A stretch of 64,000 nucleotides of DNA from an uncultured Pseudoruegeria sp. (GCA_947498155.1 CANMJD010000009.1:1-64000); one strand, 5' to 3'; positions 52,387-62,981 are shown, numbered from the stretch's first letter. The notes: generated by a model from the sequence alone, not told the origin. A program made the numbers and translations.

Positions 52387-52771
52387 TTTTATTCCTTAAA
52401 TTTACACAACCCCTTACGGGGATATTAGCGACCGCACACGAATGTACCGGTTATCATCACGGCGCAACCTATCGGTGTGATTCCGCTTTAATCCTGTTTA
52501 AATCACCCCCTGTGGAAGGGCAAAAGAGGTCATTTTGCTTCTACCACGCTTTGATCCGGTCCGTAGCGATACTTCAACAGGGGCCCCCTGAAATCAGGCC
52601 ATACGTCCCCGGGTGCCTATTGCGTATCCATAAAGTAATTAAAGCAGGAAACTTTTTAAGGTTTCCAAAATAAACATTGTGCTAACCTTCGATCCAATTC
52701 AAAAATCAGGCGATTGAAATGCAAACATCTGAATTTTAACTTTGAAGAAAACAACAGTGTTGGGGAACATG
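52387..52771. other. Upstream region of the giant RTX gene
   Basis: 385 bases without an ORF worth calling, AT-rich from 52620 on. It should contain promoters for the divergent sulfotransferase and for the RTX gene. The RTX ribosome binding site is GGGGA at 52762-52766. Confidence 0.45.
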
Positions 52772-55700
52772 ATGGCGACGATTGGAACGCTTACAGCGGG
52801 CAATGATAATATTACGGGCACAGGTGCTAATGAAGAAGTCATCGTCCCAAGTAGTAATAGCAATCTCAGCGGTGCAGATATTATTGATGGCGGCACTGGC
52901 ACCGACACGCTGGAATTCCTGCGCACAAGCGCGCTCTCTGTAAGTTATCTGAAACTGGCGGGTCTGAGCGGGATCGAGCAATTCGATGTCACCGCCTCCA
53001 GCAGCGTTCTGCTTTCTTTTAATGATGCGGCTCTGCAGCAATCCGACACGCAAAGCATTCGCATTCTGTTCGATAGCGATCCTCTGTCGCTTGATCTGCG
53101 CGAAGTCACCCCCGGGGCAGGGTCTGTTGTGCTGGCTGGGTCCGGCACGGTCACCCTATACGACGCCGTACAGCAAACGGTCACAGTTGCGGACGGATTT
53201 GATACGACCGTGATTGGCGGGGATAACCGGGACACGCTGATTGGCGGGAGCGGCGCGAATACTTTCACCGGCGGTGCCGGGGACGATATTTTGATTGGGA
53301 ACGGCGCAGCCGATGTCCTCTCGGGCGGCGACGGCAACGACCATCTGAGCGGTGGCGGCGGCAATGATACCCTGACCGGGGGCGCGGGCTATGACCTGAT
53401 CGAAAGCGGTGGCGGTCGGAATACGGCAACCGGTGGCGATGGATCCGATACGTTTGTTCTGTCGGGAAACAGCGTTTTAACCATTACAGACTTCAATACA
53501 TCCGATGCCTATGAGCGTATTGATGTACGGAGTTTTGCCGGCCTGACTTTTGCCGATCTCGCAATCAATGAGTCCTCGAGCAACACGCTAGTGACCGTTG
53601 GCACTTCCACAGTTGTGCTAACCGGTCTGACCGCCGCCGATGTCACCCCTGAAATGTTCATTTTTGATGGCGATCCTGTTGTCGCCCTTGCGGCAGGTCT
53701 GGGTCAGGTGCCGTTCTTTGAATTCACCGCGAACGCAGATTCCGCCACCGGTACGGCGGCGGATGAGGTTTTTGAGGTCAAAGGCAGCTTTGCCAAGCTG
53801 TCGGCAGACGACACATTCGATGGCGGCACCGGCACTGATACGCTGCGGATTTGGGGGGATGACCGTTCATTGGCCCCCTCGCGGATTACCGGCATGGACG
53901 GTATCGAAGTCATCGACTTGACCGGTGCTACAGGCGCTTTGGGGGTCGCGGTAGATGCGGCCATGGTGGCCCAGTCCGATACAGGCACCATCACGGTGAA
54001 ACACGGGCCAAGCACATTGGCGCTGGATACGGAACTTGTGGCCTCGGCGGCGGATGTGATTGTCGAAGGGACTGGCGCTGTTACCCTGCGCGATGTTGCC
54101 GGTCAGGTTGTGACGGTCTCTGACAGTATTGCCGGGACGGTCACAGGCCAGAATAAAGATGATACCATCATCGGGGGTGCGCTTGGCGATACGCTCAGCG
54201 GGTCCGGCGGCGATGATGTTTTGTCCGGCAAGCGCGGCAATGACACTCTGAGTGGTGGGGATGGATACGACATTCTAACCGGGGGATCGGGTCGTAATAC
54301 GGTATCGGGCGGTGCGGATACCGATCGGTTCATCGTCACACCCGGAGAAACCCTCATTATCCAAGACTTTGACATCACCGATGTGTTTGAGCAAATCGAC
54401 ATAACGGCGATCGCCGGGGTGTCCTTTGGCGATTTTACGATTATCGCAAATGGCGGCAATGCCCAGATCACGATACCCAGCGGAACAGTGGTGACCTTGA
54501 ACGGTGTCAGCAGCAGCGATGTGACAGAGGAGCTGTTCATTTTTGAAGGGAACCCTGTGCCGCAGGTCCTGCGTTTGACCGATGGTGCGGATACGCTGAA
54601 CGGTAGTGATGCTGCGGATGTCTTTGATCTCATCGGCGGAGATGCCCAACTGGATGCCTCTATCGATACGCTGAACGGTGGTCAGGGTATCGATGTGCTG
54701 CGGGCTTTTGGATCAACGCGGGTATTGGGCGAAGCGCGGTTGGATGCGCTGAACGGCATTGAAATCATTGATCTGACGCAGTCGACCGGGCCGCATGATG
54801 TGGCTTTGACTGATGCGATTACGGCGACATCTGACACCGGTGTTATTACAATCCGCCATGGCAGCCATGATCTGGCGCTTAACACCAGCCTCGTTTCAAA
54901 CGCCGCGCAGGTGATTGTCGAAGGCTCCGGCCAGGTGACCCTCTCTGATGTCCCGGGTCAGGTTGTGACGATCTCGAATGTGGTCGGCGGCGATGTTATC
55001 GGCGGGAATGATGCCAATACCATCCTTGGTGGCGATAAGGCCGACACCATCGCGGGGCGCGAAGGGTTTGATGAAATCAGTGGCGGCAAAGGTAATGATA
55101 CGCTGATTGGCGGTCAGGGCGATGATGTCGTCTTTGGCGGCGGCGGGGCTGATACCCTGTCCGGCGGGGCTGATAATGACCGGCTGTTTGGCGAAAGCGG
55201 GGCGGACACCCTGTCCGGCGGATCAGGCTATGATCTGTTGTCCGGCGGCGGCGGTACGAATACCGCCACCGGCGGCACGGGGGCGGATGCCTTTGTGGTT
55301 TCGACTGGTGAAACACTGACGATCACCGATTTTGACACAACCGATGCCTATGAGCGCATTGATCTGCGGGCCTTCTCGGGGCTTACCTTTGCCAGCCTGA
55401 CGATTGCCAAAAATGGCGGCAACGCACAGATTACATTGCCCGGCGGGGCGTCTGTCACCCTAACCGGTGTGGCTGCTGCGGATCTGACGGCTGACATGTT
55501 CGTCTTTAGAGGCGATCCCGTTGTTCTGCTGGGGGATGGCCTGAGTGCGCGATTTGATTTCCAGTTTACCGATCAAGTTGATGATTTCACCGGCAATAAC
55601 AGCGATGAGATCTTTGATCTTTCTGGCCTGCTGTCCAATTTGGAGGGCACGGATACGTTTGACGGTGGCGGCGGTACGGATACCTTGCGTATCTTTGGCG

Positions 55701-58700
55701 ATGACCGGTCTATTTCACCGGATCGTCTTGCCGGTATGGACGGGATCGAGGTTCTGGATCTGAGCGGCGCTGTCAGTGCTTCGGTTCCCCTGTCGGTTAC
55801 CGTCAACGATGCAATGGTTAATCAATCCGATACCGGTGTCTTTACGGTGCGCCACGGGGCGAACGAGCTGTTCCTGGATACCTCCGAGGTGAGCGATATC
55901 TCTGATATTATCATCGAGGGGACAGGGCTTGTGACCCTGCGCAATGTTCCCGATCAAACCGTTACCATTTCGGACCTGATCGGCGGTAATGTTGTGGATG
56001 GCAACGACGGCAACACCATTCAGGGCGGTGCCAAAGCGGATATGATCAATGGCATGGAGCGCCCTGACACCATCCGGGGCGGCGGCGGCGATGATACTTT
56101 GCTGGGTGGCGAAGGCGACGACGTTGTCTCCGGGGGTGCCGGGAATGACACCATCAGCGGGGGTATCGGACGGGACCGTCTGATCGCGGATGGCGGTGCA
56201 GATGTCATCAGCGGCAATGAGGGCTCTGATCTGTTTGTCATCAAAGGCGGCGCACAGGGTACGGTGCTGGCGGATTATGAAGCCGCCAATTTTGTTGAGC
56301 GGATTGATCTGTCTGCACTCTCTAACCTGACCGAATTTTCTGATCTGACGATTACAAACGAAGGGTCGGATGTTCGTGTCACGGGGACAGGGCTGGACCT
56401 GCTTATCAAAGACACCCAGGCCAATGAACTGGACGACACCGATTTCCTGTTCAAAGGACAGGACCCGCTTTTGTATACGGTCAAATCCGGCACAACCAAT
56501 GCCCAGCTCCAGCAGCTGTTTGACGGCGCACTCCCCGGTGCGATCATCAAAATCGCCGCCGGCACCTATTCGATCACAGAAACCCTGACCATTTCCCGGG
56601 GCGACATTACGGTAACCGGGGCCGGTGAAGGCAAAACCATTTTCCGCACCGATATCGCCGCTGAAAATGCCGGTCAGACCATTGTCGTGCAGCCCGATGA
56701 TCTGATGGTGCGTCTTGGCGCAATTGAGGCGGATGTTGCGGAAGGTGGAAAGCAGTTTACCGTCACGGCCGATCATGAGCTGGCCGTCGGTGATCTCCTT
56801 TATGTGTCACAAGCTAATGATGACGCCTGGCTCGCCGAAATCAACAGCACCGAGTGGATTCAACCCGAGACGACGCCAGAAACGGCAGAGGATTTTTACC
56901 TGCGGGAATTCCGCTCGCGTATTGTCGAGATCGATGGGAATGTCATCACAGTTGCAGATGCCTCGCCCTATGCCTTTGAGGCAAATGTCGCCAATGCCGG
57001 TCAGAATACTTTCCTAAGCAATGTACATTTATCTAAATTCTCCATCAACGGCTCCTTTGGCACACCGGACCCATATCATTTCGAAGACACGATGCCAGAG
57101 TGGACCTCTATTGCAGCGCTGGAACTGGACGGGGTTGAAAACTCTTCCATAACAGACATCACGATCAATGATCCTGCGGCCCATGCCTTTAAACTGCAGC
57201 GGGCTCATGATGTGACCGGGGACAACCTGACGGCGGATGGGGCCCATAATAAATCGGGCAGTAGCGGGTATCATTTCCTGTTCCAGGAATCCTTCTCGAA
57301 TGATCTGACCAACCTCACCAGTATTGATGCGCGTCATGCGGTTCTGTTCTCCAGCTATAGTGCGGAGCATTACAACAACATTCACATGCTCTACAGCAAT
57401 CGGGACATCAACTTTCACGGCAGTCCCGATGATGAAAACACCATTGTTGTGGATGTGCTGGAACAGGATTACCCAACCGGCGTTTTGCCACAATGGCAGG
57501 CGGTACACCCTGGTGTAACCGGATTGCACCCGACGTCCACGATCGAAGCCAATGACGTGACCTTCAAATATGCCCGCTCCGGCGAACGTAGTGATCGGAT
57601 CGTCGCCCATGAGGATGGCGGGAACATCGCCACGAATGAAGGCAGTGATGAGGTCATCGGCGGCGTGGGCAACGACATCGTCAAAGGCGATGGCGGCAAT
57701 GATACCCTGTTTGGCAACGGTGGTGACGATATTCTGAACGGCGACGATGGCAAAGACGTTATCCGCGGTGGTGCGGGTAATGACATTTTGCGGGGCGGCG
57801 ATGGCAATGACAAACTGTTTGGGGGCGCCGGCGATGACGTCATCAACGGCGGTGCCAATGGTGATGATCTGACAGGCGGTGCCGGACAGGATACCTTCCT
57901 GCGCATTTACGAAGATTTCACCGATAACATTCTGGATTTCGAAGCCGGTGCCGGTGGGGATATCCTGCGCATTCGCGGTTCTGCCTATACCAAATTCTCG
58001 GAGCTTCTGCTGCGCCAAGAGGGCAATGACACAATTCTGGAATTCGGACCCACAGGGTCTACGACGCTCAAGAATATCAACATGAACAGCCTGATTGCAG
58101 CGAACTTCGCCTTTGATGGCGGTAGTGCTCCTGGACAGGAAATTGCGCTGAAAGCAACCCAGATGCAGGCGGTCGGGACGGATAAAAGCGATAGCTTCTC
58201 TGCCGCCCGCGCCCATATCGATAATGCGGGTTTCACGGTTCTGGGTGGGACCGGCTACGATAAAATCACCTTTGCCTCCAGTTCGCTGAATGAAAACCTC
58301 GGAGAAACAGGCACCTATACCGGTATTGAGGAATTCGACCTTTCGTCGATTGCCACGCTTGGTCTGGTTGTTGAAAATCCTTTGGTGTCCCAATCCAACA
58401 GCTCCAAACTGTATCTCTCCATTGGCGAGAGCGGCACGGCTGTTTTGCTGGATGTCGGCCCATTGGGCCGTGGTAAAAACGTGTATATCAACGGCTCCCG
58501 CGAGGTACGCCTCACCGGGGATCGTGAACATACAGTGAAATCCACCGATGACTTTGGCGTCAATATTCTTGGCGACAGCCAGCGTGACATCATCTTTGGC
58601 GGGCGCAACGATGACACCATCGATGGCGGCGCGGGGAACGATGCGATTTTCGGTGCAGGCGGAGATGATATTTTACGAGGTGGGCTTGGGAACGACATTA

Positions 58701-59545
58701 TAAATGGCGGCCCCGGGTCTGACACGATTTATATCGAAAACATCGGCGATAAAGTCGCAGAAAGTCGCCGTTGGGACGGTACGGATCATGTCATTTCCGA
58801 GGTGGACTTCCTCTTGGGCACGGCCCATGTCGAGAACCTCACCCTAGTGGGCAGTGACAACATCCGCGGCATTGGCAACGGGCTGATGAACACCATTACC
58901 GGTAACTCGGGTAATAATATTCTGGATGGGGGTAAAAACGTCGACACCTTGATCGGGGGGGCGGGGAATGACACCTACTTCTTGCGCGCGCCGGGCGACA
59001 ATGCCGTTGAAGAGGTCAACGGCGGGATTGATACCGTCAAAGCCTTCCGTACGATTGCCCTCGATGACAATGTTGAAAACCTCTACATCCAGACCCTGCG
59101 CAATGCTGCGGGCGACGGCATTACCGGGGTCAACGGCATCGGCAATGAGTTGAACAATGTGATCGTTGGTAACCCCTTTGGCAATGCAATTTCAGGCAAA
59201 GAAGGCAATGACACATTGCGCGGCCAGGCCGGGGCGGATGTGTTCATCTTTGATACGGCGCTGAATGAAGCAACCAACGTAGACCGGATCCTTGATTTTG
59301 CCTCTGGCGAAGATGAAATCAAACTGAAGAACACCGTCTTTACCGGTATCGCAAAAGGGGATCTCGCGGCGGATGCCTTCGCATTGGGGACGGCCGCACA
59401 GGATGCAAATGACCGGATTATCTACGATCAATCAAGCGGTAAACTCTGGTTTGATAGCGATGGTAGCGGTGCAGCCGATCAGATTCACTTTGCAACCCTG
59501 ACAACGGCTCCAATTATCTCAGAGGATGATTTTGTCATTATTTAA
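52772..59545 (+). CDS. Giant RTX protein with an embedded parallel beta-helix domain
   Basis: Protein of 2257 residues from ATG 52772 (behind TGGGGA; a TTG at 52742 and ATG 52769 are alternatives). The N-terminal half is four tandem modules of roughly 280-330 residues, each with a TDTLRIWGDDRS / GIEVIDLTG / VIVEGTGAVTLRD part, RTX nonapeptides and a TITDFDTTDAYERIDLR part. Residues about 1230-1590 are a right-handed beta-helix like pectate-lyase-3 folds (IIKIAAGTYSITETLTISRG, ITVTGAGEGKTIFRTD, LDGVENSSITDITIND, NINFHGSPDDEN-like). Further RTX blocks and a diverged secretion end (DDFVII) follow. Layout recalls AlgE-type epimerases and RTX lyases, so a calcium-dependent secreted glycan lyase or epimerase is plausible; adhesion is the alternative. 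No signal peptide. Confidence 0.85.
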   Translation: MATIGTLTAGNDNITGTGANEEVIVPSSNSNLSGADIIDGGTGTDTLEFLRTSALSVSYLKLAGLSGIEQFDVTASSSVLLSFNDAALQQSDTQSIRILFDSDPLSLDLREVTPGAGSVVLAGSGTVTLYDAVQQTVTVADGFDTTVIGGDNRDTLIGGSGANTFTGGAGDDILIGNGAADVLSGGDGNDHLSGGGGNDTLTGGAGYDLIESGGGRNTATGGDGSDTFVLSGNSVLTITDFNTSDAYERIDVRSFAGLTFADLAINESSSNTLVTVGTSTVVLTGLTAADVTPEMFIFDGDPVVALAAGLGQVPFFEFTANADSATGTAADEVFEVKGSFAKLSADDTFDGGTGTDTLRIWGDDRSLAPSRITGMDGIEVIDLTGATGALGVAVDAAMVAQSDTGTITVKHGPSTLALDTELVASAADVIVEGTGAVTLRDVAGQVVTVSDSIAGTVTGQNKDDTIIGGALGDTLSGSGGDDVLSGKRGNDTLSGGDGYDILTGGSGRNTVSGGADTDRFIVTPGETLIIQDFDITDVFEQIDITAIAGVSFGDFTIIANGGNAQITIPSGTVVTLNGVSSSDVTEELFIFEGNPVPQVLRLTDGADTLNGSDAADVFDLIGGDAQLDASIDTLNGGQGIDVLRAFGSTRVLGEARLDALNGIEIIDLTQSTGPHDVALTDAITATSDTGVITIRHGSHDLALNTSLVSNAAQVIVEGSGQVTLSDVPGQVVTISNVVGGDVIGGNDANTILGGDKADTIAGREGFDEISGGKGNDTLIGGQGDDVVFGGGGADTLSGGADNDRLFGESGADTLSGGSGYDLLSGGGGTNTATGGTGADAFVVSTGETLTITDFDTTDAYERIDLRAFSGLTFASLTIAKNGGNAQITLPGGASVTLTGVAAADLTADMFVFRGDPVVLLGDGLSARFDFQFTDQVDDFTGNNSDEIFDLSGLLSNLEGTDTFDGGGGTDTLRIFGDDRSISPDRLAGMDGIEVLDLSGAVSASVPLSVTVNDAMVNQSDTGVFTVRHGANELFLDTSEVSDISDIIIEGTGLVTLRNVPDQTVTISDLIGGNVVDGNDGNTIQGGAKADMINGMERPDTIRGGGGDDTLLGGEGDDVVSGGAGNDTISGGIGRDRLIADGGADVISGNEGSDLFVIKGGAQGTVLADYEAANFVERIDLSALSNLTEFSDLTITNEGSDVRVTGTGLDLLIKDTQANELDDTDFLFKGQDPLLYTVKSGTTNAQLQQLFDGALPGAIIKIAAGTYSITETLTISRGDITVTGAGEGKTIFRTDIAAENAGQTIVVQPDDLMVRLGAIEADVAEGGKQFTVTADHELAVGDLLYVSQANDDAWLAEINSTEWIQPETTPETAEDFYLREFRSRIVEIDGNVITVADASPYAFEANVANAGQNTFLSNVHLSKFSINGSFGTPDPYHFEDTMPEWTSIAALELDGVENSSITDITINDPAAHAFKLQRAHDVTGDNLTADGAHNKSGSSGYHFLFQESFSNDLTNLTSIDARHAVLFSSYSAEHYNNIHMLYSNRDINFHGSPDDENTIVVDVLEQDYPTGVLPQWQAVHPGVTGLHPTSTIEANDVTFKYARSGERSDRIVAHEDGGNIATNEGSDEVIGGVGNDIVKGDGGNDTLFGNGGDDILNGDDGKDVIRGGAGNDILRGGDGNDKLFGGAGDDVINGGANGDDLTGGAGQDTFLRIYEDFTDNILDFEAGAGGDILRIRGSAYTKFSELLLRQEGNDTILEFGPTGSTTLKNINMNSLIAANFAFDGGSAPGQEIALKATQMQAVGTDKSDSFSAARAHIDNAGFTVLGGTGYDKITFASSSLNENLGETGTYTGIEEFDLSSIATLGLVVENPLVSQSNSSKLYLSIGESGTAVLLDVGPLGRGKNVYINGSREVRLTGDREHTVKSTDDFGVNILGDSQRDIIFGGRNDDTIDGGAGNDAIFGAGGDDILRGGLGNDIINGGPGSDTIYIENIGDKVAESRRWDGTDHVISEVDFLLGTAHVENLTLVGSDNIRGIGNGLMNTITGNSGNNILDGGKNVDTLIGGAGNDTYFLRAPGDNAVEEVNGGIDTVKAFRTIALDDNVENLYIQTLRNAAGDGITGVNGIGNELNNVIVGNPFGNAISGKEGNDTLRGQAGADVFIFDTALNEATNVDRILDFASGEDEIKLKNTVFTGIAKGDLAADAFALGTAAQDANDRIIYDQSSGKLWFDSDGSGAADQIHFATLTTAPIISEDDFVII
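52800..56460 (+). repeat. Four tandem coding modules in the giant RTX gene
   Basis: Protein-level repeats begin near 52800, 53735, 54583 and 55570. Each has an entry motif of the type DxxTGTAADEVFEV, a GTDTLRI strand, a beta-rich part ending in QVVTVSD, RTX nonapeptides, and a closing DADLTADMFVFRGDPV-like segment. DNA copies have drifted, so the duplication is older than that in the left RTX array. Confidence 0.75.
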
Positions 59546-59605
59546 GCCCTTCACGAAAGCCTTGCTCTGGATATAAAGCAATTAGCAGGGGTGGTTTTCT
59601 CTTAT

Positions 59606-59646
59606 AAGGGGCCCCAAAAGCGATATTACCGCTTTTGGGGCCCCTT
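59606..59646 (+). terminator. Strong terminator hairpin after the giant RTX gene
   Basis: Perfect 17-bp arms at 59606-59622 and 59630-59646 (AAGGGGCCCCAAAAGCG and its complement) with a seven-base loop, 60 bases after the stop. Only a short T-run follows. Confidence 0.8.
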
Positions 59647-59976
59647 TAAAAATGGCGGCGCGCCTGCTGTGCACAGAGGGTGTTTGACGGATCAACGCCT
59701 ATCGTATTCAACTGGAAACGGTCGTCTATCAAGGGGGACAGGGAGATGGAAATCATCCGCTCCACTCTAGACATTTCAAAACGGGGCAATTTATTGTGGA
59801 ACGCAATCAAGGCATGGTTCTGTACCATGCCTAAAAAGGTAGCTGTAACAAGGCTAAGGTTTGGGCTTTTGGCGCGCAGGCGCCCAACAGTCAACGTTGT
59901 ATAGGTTTTAGTTCGCTGTAGCTTGAATAGTCGGGCTTAACCTGCGACATAAACATCTAAAAGATGAGTAATTTAA
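59647..59976. other. Intergenic region upstream of the heparinase-like gene
   Basis: 330 bases. A 74-codon frame (59680-59904) has no family I recognise and is not called. A perfect 9-bp hairpin (AGGCATGGT 59810-59818, ACCATGCCT 59824-59832, five-base loop) followed by AAAAA could be a regulatory stem or the remnant of a mobile element. No clear promoter. Confidence 0.4.
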
Positions 59977-61824
59977 ATGACTGTACCCCTTGATACTTTG
60001 CTCAGACGCCCTGAGGCAGAGTTATTTTCAACCGATGATACGATCCGACTGTTTTTTGATCCCGAAGGCCGGAAATTCGACGTACGTCGCCCCTTTGCTG
60101 CTTACCCCATTACAAATGATCCAGATTGGGCGGCCGACCCTTACACAGATAAAACCTGGCAGCTGTATTTTCATTCTTTCTACTGGATTCAGGCGTTTGA
60201 TACGGCGATTACACGCAATCCGGATCAGATCGAAACGCTGACATCTGACCTGAAGGCCATTATTTTAAGCAACGTGGCCTATATTCTTAACGCGCAAAAA
60301 GATGCTCCGGAAATGGTCTGGGACGATCACGCGACCTCTTATCGCGCGTCATATATGTCTTTCATCTACATTAAATATCTCAAGCCGCTGCTGAGCCCTG
60401 CCGAGGATGCAGATATGCGGGCGTACATGATGTTGCACCGTGATACGCTGAAGGAATATCTCGCCAGCGATCGCTGGCTGCTCAGCAATCATACTTTGTT
60501 TCAGCTGGAAGGTCTGATCGATCTGGCGGCCGTCTTCACCAGTGGGCAGGAACAGAAAGAGCTGTTTGAGTTCACCGCAAAGCATTTTTCCGCATGGTTT
60601 CATCGCATTGTTAATACGGAAGAAGGCAGCGTTAAGGAACACGCGACATTCTATCATGCTTTTCTCATGACGCGGATTGATGATTTCAGTCAATATGCTG
60701 CACAGATCATGGCAGACAGACTGCCCAGCATGCCTGATATTTCCGGCAGTTTCCTCAAGATGAATGATTTCTTGTGGAATATGAGCGTACGTCATCGCCA
60801 GTTTCCCGGCACGGGTGACAGTAAATACCGGATGCGCATCGACCAAAAGCATGTCAACAGGTTCGAAAGCGAAACCTATCAGACCCCACAGTCTACATAC
60901 CTGATTTCTCAGGGTAAATCCGGAAAAGCAAAGCGGGGTTTGTCTAAATACCCGCAAGACGGGTTCTATTTTGTTCGCAATGGGAAGTATGCAGATGAAC
61001 TGTTTACCTCCTTTCTGGACAAGCCTTTTATCGGGCCACATGGCCATTCCGACGGGCTCAGCTTTGAGTGTTTTTACCGAGGCATGACGGTTCTGGCGGA
61101 TTCCGGTGGACCTTTCAAATACGGCAACAAGCTTCGGTTCAAATATTTCCAGAAACCAATCGGCCATAATGCCGTGGTGATTGGGGACGGGCAGCAGAGG
61201 TATTCCTCTAACGTCCATCACGTCCAGTCGAGTAAGGGCATCACTCAGATAAAGGGGGATGCGCGCATTACGTCAGGCATTCGCTGGGTTCGGGGGCTGG
61301 TGCAACTATCGAATGATTACTTGGTGGTGGCAGATTTGGTCGATGCCAACTCTTTGGAAACGGGGGCCTATGCTCGGTTTCAAATCGCGCATGATTTCAC
61401 GATTTCTACACTCGGAGATCACCATTTTGCCCTGTCCGGTCCGGACAACACGCAGGTCGAGGCAAAATTCCTGCGTACCGAGTTTGCCCAGGTTCCTCAT
61501 CCAGATGAGGTCGGCCAAGCCCCCTTTGTTTTGGAGCATGGCGACGAGGCATTATCGCTGCATGAACTGGCGCTCCTGACCGATCGTGATAACCACTTCA
61601 TTAAAGCCGAGATTCTGCGCTCGCCAATGGCCCCGCGCTCTCTACATGTGAGTATCTTTTCTTTTGGTGGGCCCATTGAATACAGCACCACCTCTAAAGA
61701 AACGGCCCATGAAATCGTGTTGAAATCGGCCAAATCCGGGCGCAGCTATGCGGTGGACCTGAAAGACCGTATCGTCGATGATACCCTGCGCGGTTTTTCC
61801 ATGAATGCAAAAGAAGTAGTATGA
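59977..61824 (+). CDS. Heparinase II/III-like polysaccharide lyase family protein
   Basis: Protein of 615 residues. An alpha-rich N-terminal part (about 60-300) contains WDDHATSYRASYMSF and LLSNHTLFQLEGLIDLA, as in the toroid domain of alginate/heparin lyases. The C-terminal part has the Heparinase II/III core: QDGFYFVRNGKYADELF, GPHGHSDGLSFECFYRG (catalytic-type His and Asp, about 354-370), LADSGGPFKYG and a beta-sandwich. Related proteins cleave uronic-acid-containing polymers, but many in EPS clusters have unproven activity. No signal peptide is visible, so it may act in the cytoplasm or leave by another route. Its stop overlaps the sulfotransferase start (ATGA), coupling the two. The neighbouring GAG-synthase-like gene makes a uronic acid polymer plausible. 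Confidence 0.87.
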   Translation: MTVPLDTLLRRPEAELFSTDDTIRLFFDPEGRKFDVRRPFAAYPITNDPDWAADPYTDKTWQLYFHSFYWIQAFDTAITRNPDQIETLTSDLKAIILSNVAYILNAQKDAPEMVWDDHATSYRASYMSFIYIKYLKPLLSPAEDADMRAYMMLHRDTLKEYLASDRWLLSNHTLFQLEGLIDLAAVFTSGQEQKELFEFTAKHFSAWFHRIVNTEEGSVKEHATFYHAFLMTRIDDFSQYAAQIMADRLPSMPDISGSFLKMNDFLWNMSVRHRQFPGTGDSKYRMRIDQKHVNRFESETYQTPQSTYLISQGKSGKAKRGLSKYPQDGFYFVRNGKYADELFTSFLDKPFIGPHGHSDGLSFECFYRGMTVLADSGGPFKYGNKLRFKYFQKPIGHNAVVIGDGQQRYSSNVHHVQSSKGITQIKGDARITSGIRWVRGLVQLSNDYLVVADLVDANSLETGAYARFQIAHDFTISTLGDHHFALSGPDNTQVEAKFLRTEFAQVPHPDEVGQAPFVLEHGDEALSLHELALLTDRDNHFIKAEILRSPMAPRSLHVSIFSFGGPIEYSTTSKETAHEIVLKSAKSGRSYAVDLKDRIVDDTLRGFSMNAKEVV

Positions 61825-62924
61825 TGTTTAGCGGCTGCAGCCTTCATATCGGTATGGAAAAAACCGGTACGACCTCGATTCAGGCGATGATGTCACAAAA
61901 CCGCGCCGTCCTGGCCGAAGCGGGCTATTGCTATTCCCATGCCATGGGGCGGGACAACCACGTCAACCTTGTGGTCTATGCACGCGACGATGACACCTCA
62001 GACAATCAGCGCAAACGGGCTTTGGCCAATACCGGTTTACCCTTGGAAGATCTGCGCACAAAGATTTCCAATGATCTTGCCGCTGAGGCCGCCAAAAATG
62101 CTGGCAAAAAACTGATCTTGTCGAATGAGCACCTGCAAAGCCGGTTAACTAATATCGGCGAGAAACAGCGGCTCAAATCGTTACTGGAACCGCTGACAGG
62201 CGAGGTTGATATCTATTTGTATCTCCGCCGTCAGGACAAGGTTGCGACCAGCATATATGGCACACGGCTGCTCTCTGGTGCCCTGACATCGCTCAAGGGT
62301 GGAATCATGCCCTCTGTGCCGGGCGGGAAAAAGCCGTATTTTTATGACTACCTGACGATCTGGCGAGAGTTCTGCACCGTATTTGGAAAAGACCATGTGC
62401 ATTTGCGCCTGTTCGATCCCGCTGTGATGCAAGGGGGTGATATTTGCTCTGATTATCTGGATTGGATGGGCATTGATCCGGCGATCGGGCTTGTGATTCC
62501 GCCGCGCACGAATGAATCTATTTCCGAAGCTGCGCAATTCCTTATGACCCGAATGAATAAGCTGAATCCGCCCTTCCTGGACAAAGCAATCAATCCCCTG
62601 CGCGGCGGCGTTGATATGCGCCTGCAAAGCGGTATCGCCCGTGGAAAAGGGCGTAAACCCCACAGCACTGCCGCGCGCGCCTTTTACGACCATTTCCGCG
62701 ACGACAACGCCATACTATTTGCCGAAGCCGGGCTGGAACAGACTAATTTTAAAGAAGATTTTGACATAGCCGCGTCAGAACACATGTCCTTTGGAGCCGG
62801 GGCAGAGGCGGTTGCCGATGTAGCAACAAATTTATTTCGGGACACAGTCGCTGATCTTAACGACGCACAGGACCAAATCAAGAAGCTGAAAAAACAGCTG
62901 GAAAATCTTCGGCAGGTGAAATGA
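61821..62924 (+). CDS. Sulfotransferase family protein, translationally coupled to the heparinase-like gene
   Basis: Protein of 367 residues starting in an ATGATG that overlaps the heparinase-like stop. CSLHIGMEKTGTTSIQAMM is the PAPS 5' loop; LILSNEHLQSRL and VDIYLYLRRQDKVATSIYGT contain the expected Arg and Ser region of the 3'-phosphate site. A short coiled coil ends the protein (DLNDAQDQIKKLKKQLENL). Similar in type to the proteins at 29661 and 62982. Sulfation of the same polymer that the heparinase-like protein acts on is the simplest reading, still inference. Confidence 0.82.
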   Translation: MMFSGCSLHIGMEKTGTTSIQAMMSQNRAVLAEAGYCYSHAMGRDNHVNLVVYARDDDTSDNQRKRALANTGLPLEDLRTKISNDLAAEAAKNAGKKLILSNEHLQSRLTNIGEKQRLKSLLEPLTGEVDIYLYLRRQDKVATSIYGTRLLSGALTSLKGGIMPSVPGGKKPYFYDYLTIWREFCTVFGKDHVHLRLFDPAVMQGGDICSDYLDWMGIDPAIGLVIPPRTNESISEAAQFLMTRMNKLNPPFLDKAINPLRGGVDMRLQSGIARGKGRKPHSTAARAFYDHFRDDNAILFAEAGLEQTNFKEDFDIAASEHMSFGAGAEAVADVATNLFRDTVADLNDAQDQIKKLKKQLENLRQVK

Positions 62925-62981
62925 AACTAAGAGCATTTCACCTCGGCCATTTTAAACGGATTTTATAAGGGGCATACCTAG

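Noticed and set aside
57029..58531. 500-codon minus-strand frame inside the giant RTX gene
   Set aside because: Antisense shadow of beta-helix and RTX coding sequence, no start signal or motifs.
59680..59904. 74-codon frame before the heparinase-like gene, considered as a transposase remnant
   Set aside because: No transposase motif or terminal inverted repeats could be pointed to. A loose similarity of 184-224 to 59813-59858 (CATGGTTCT, GTAGCT, AGGCTAA) is too short to claim a shared element.
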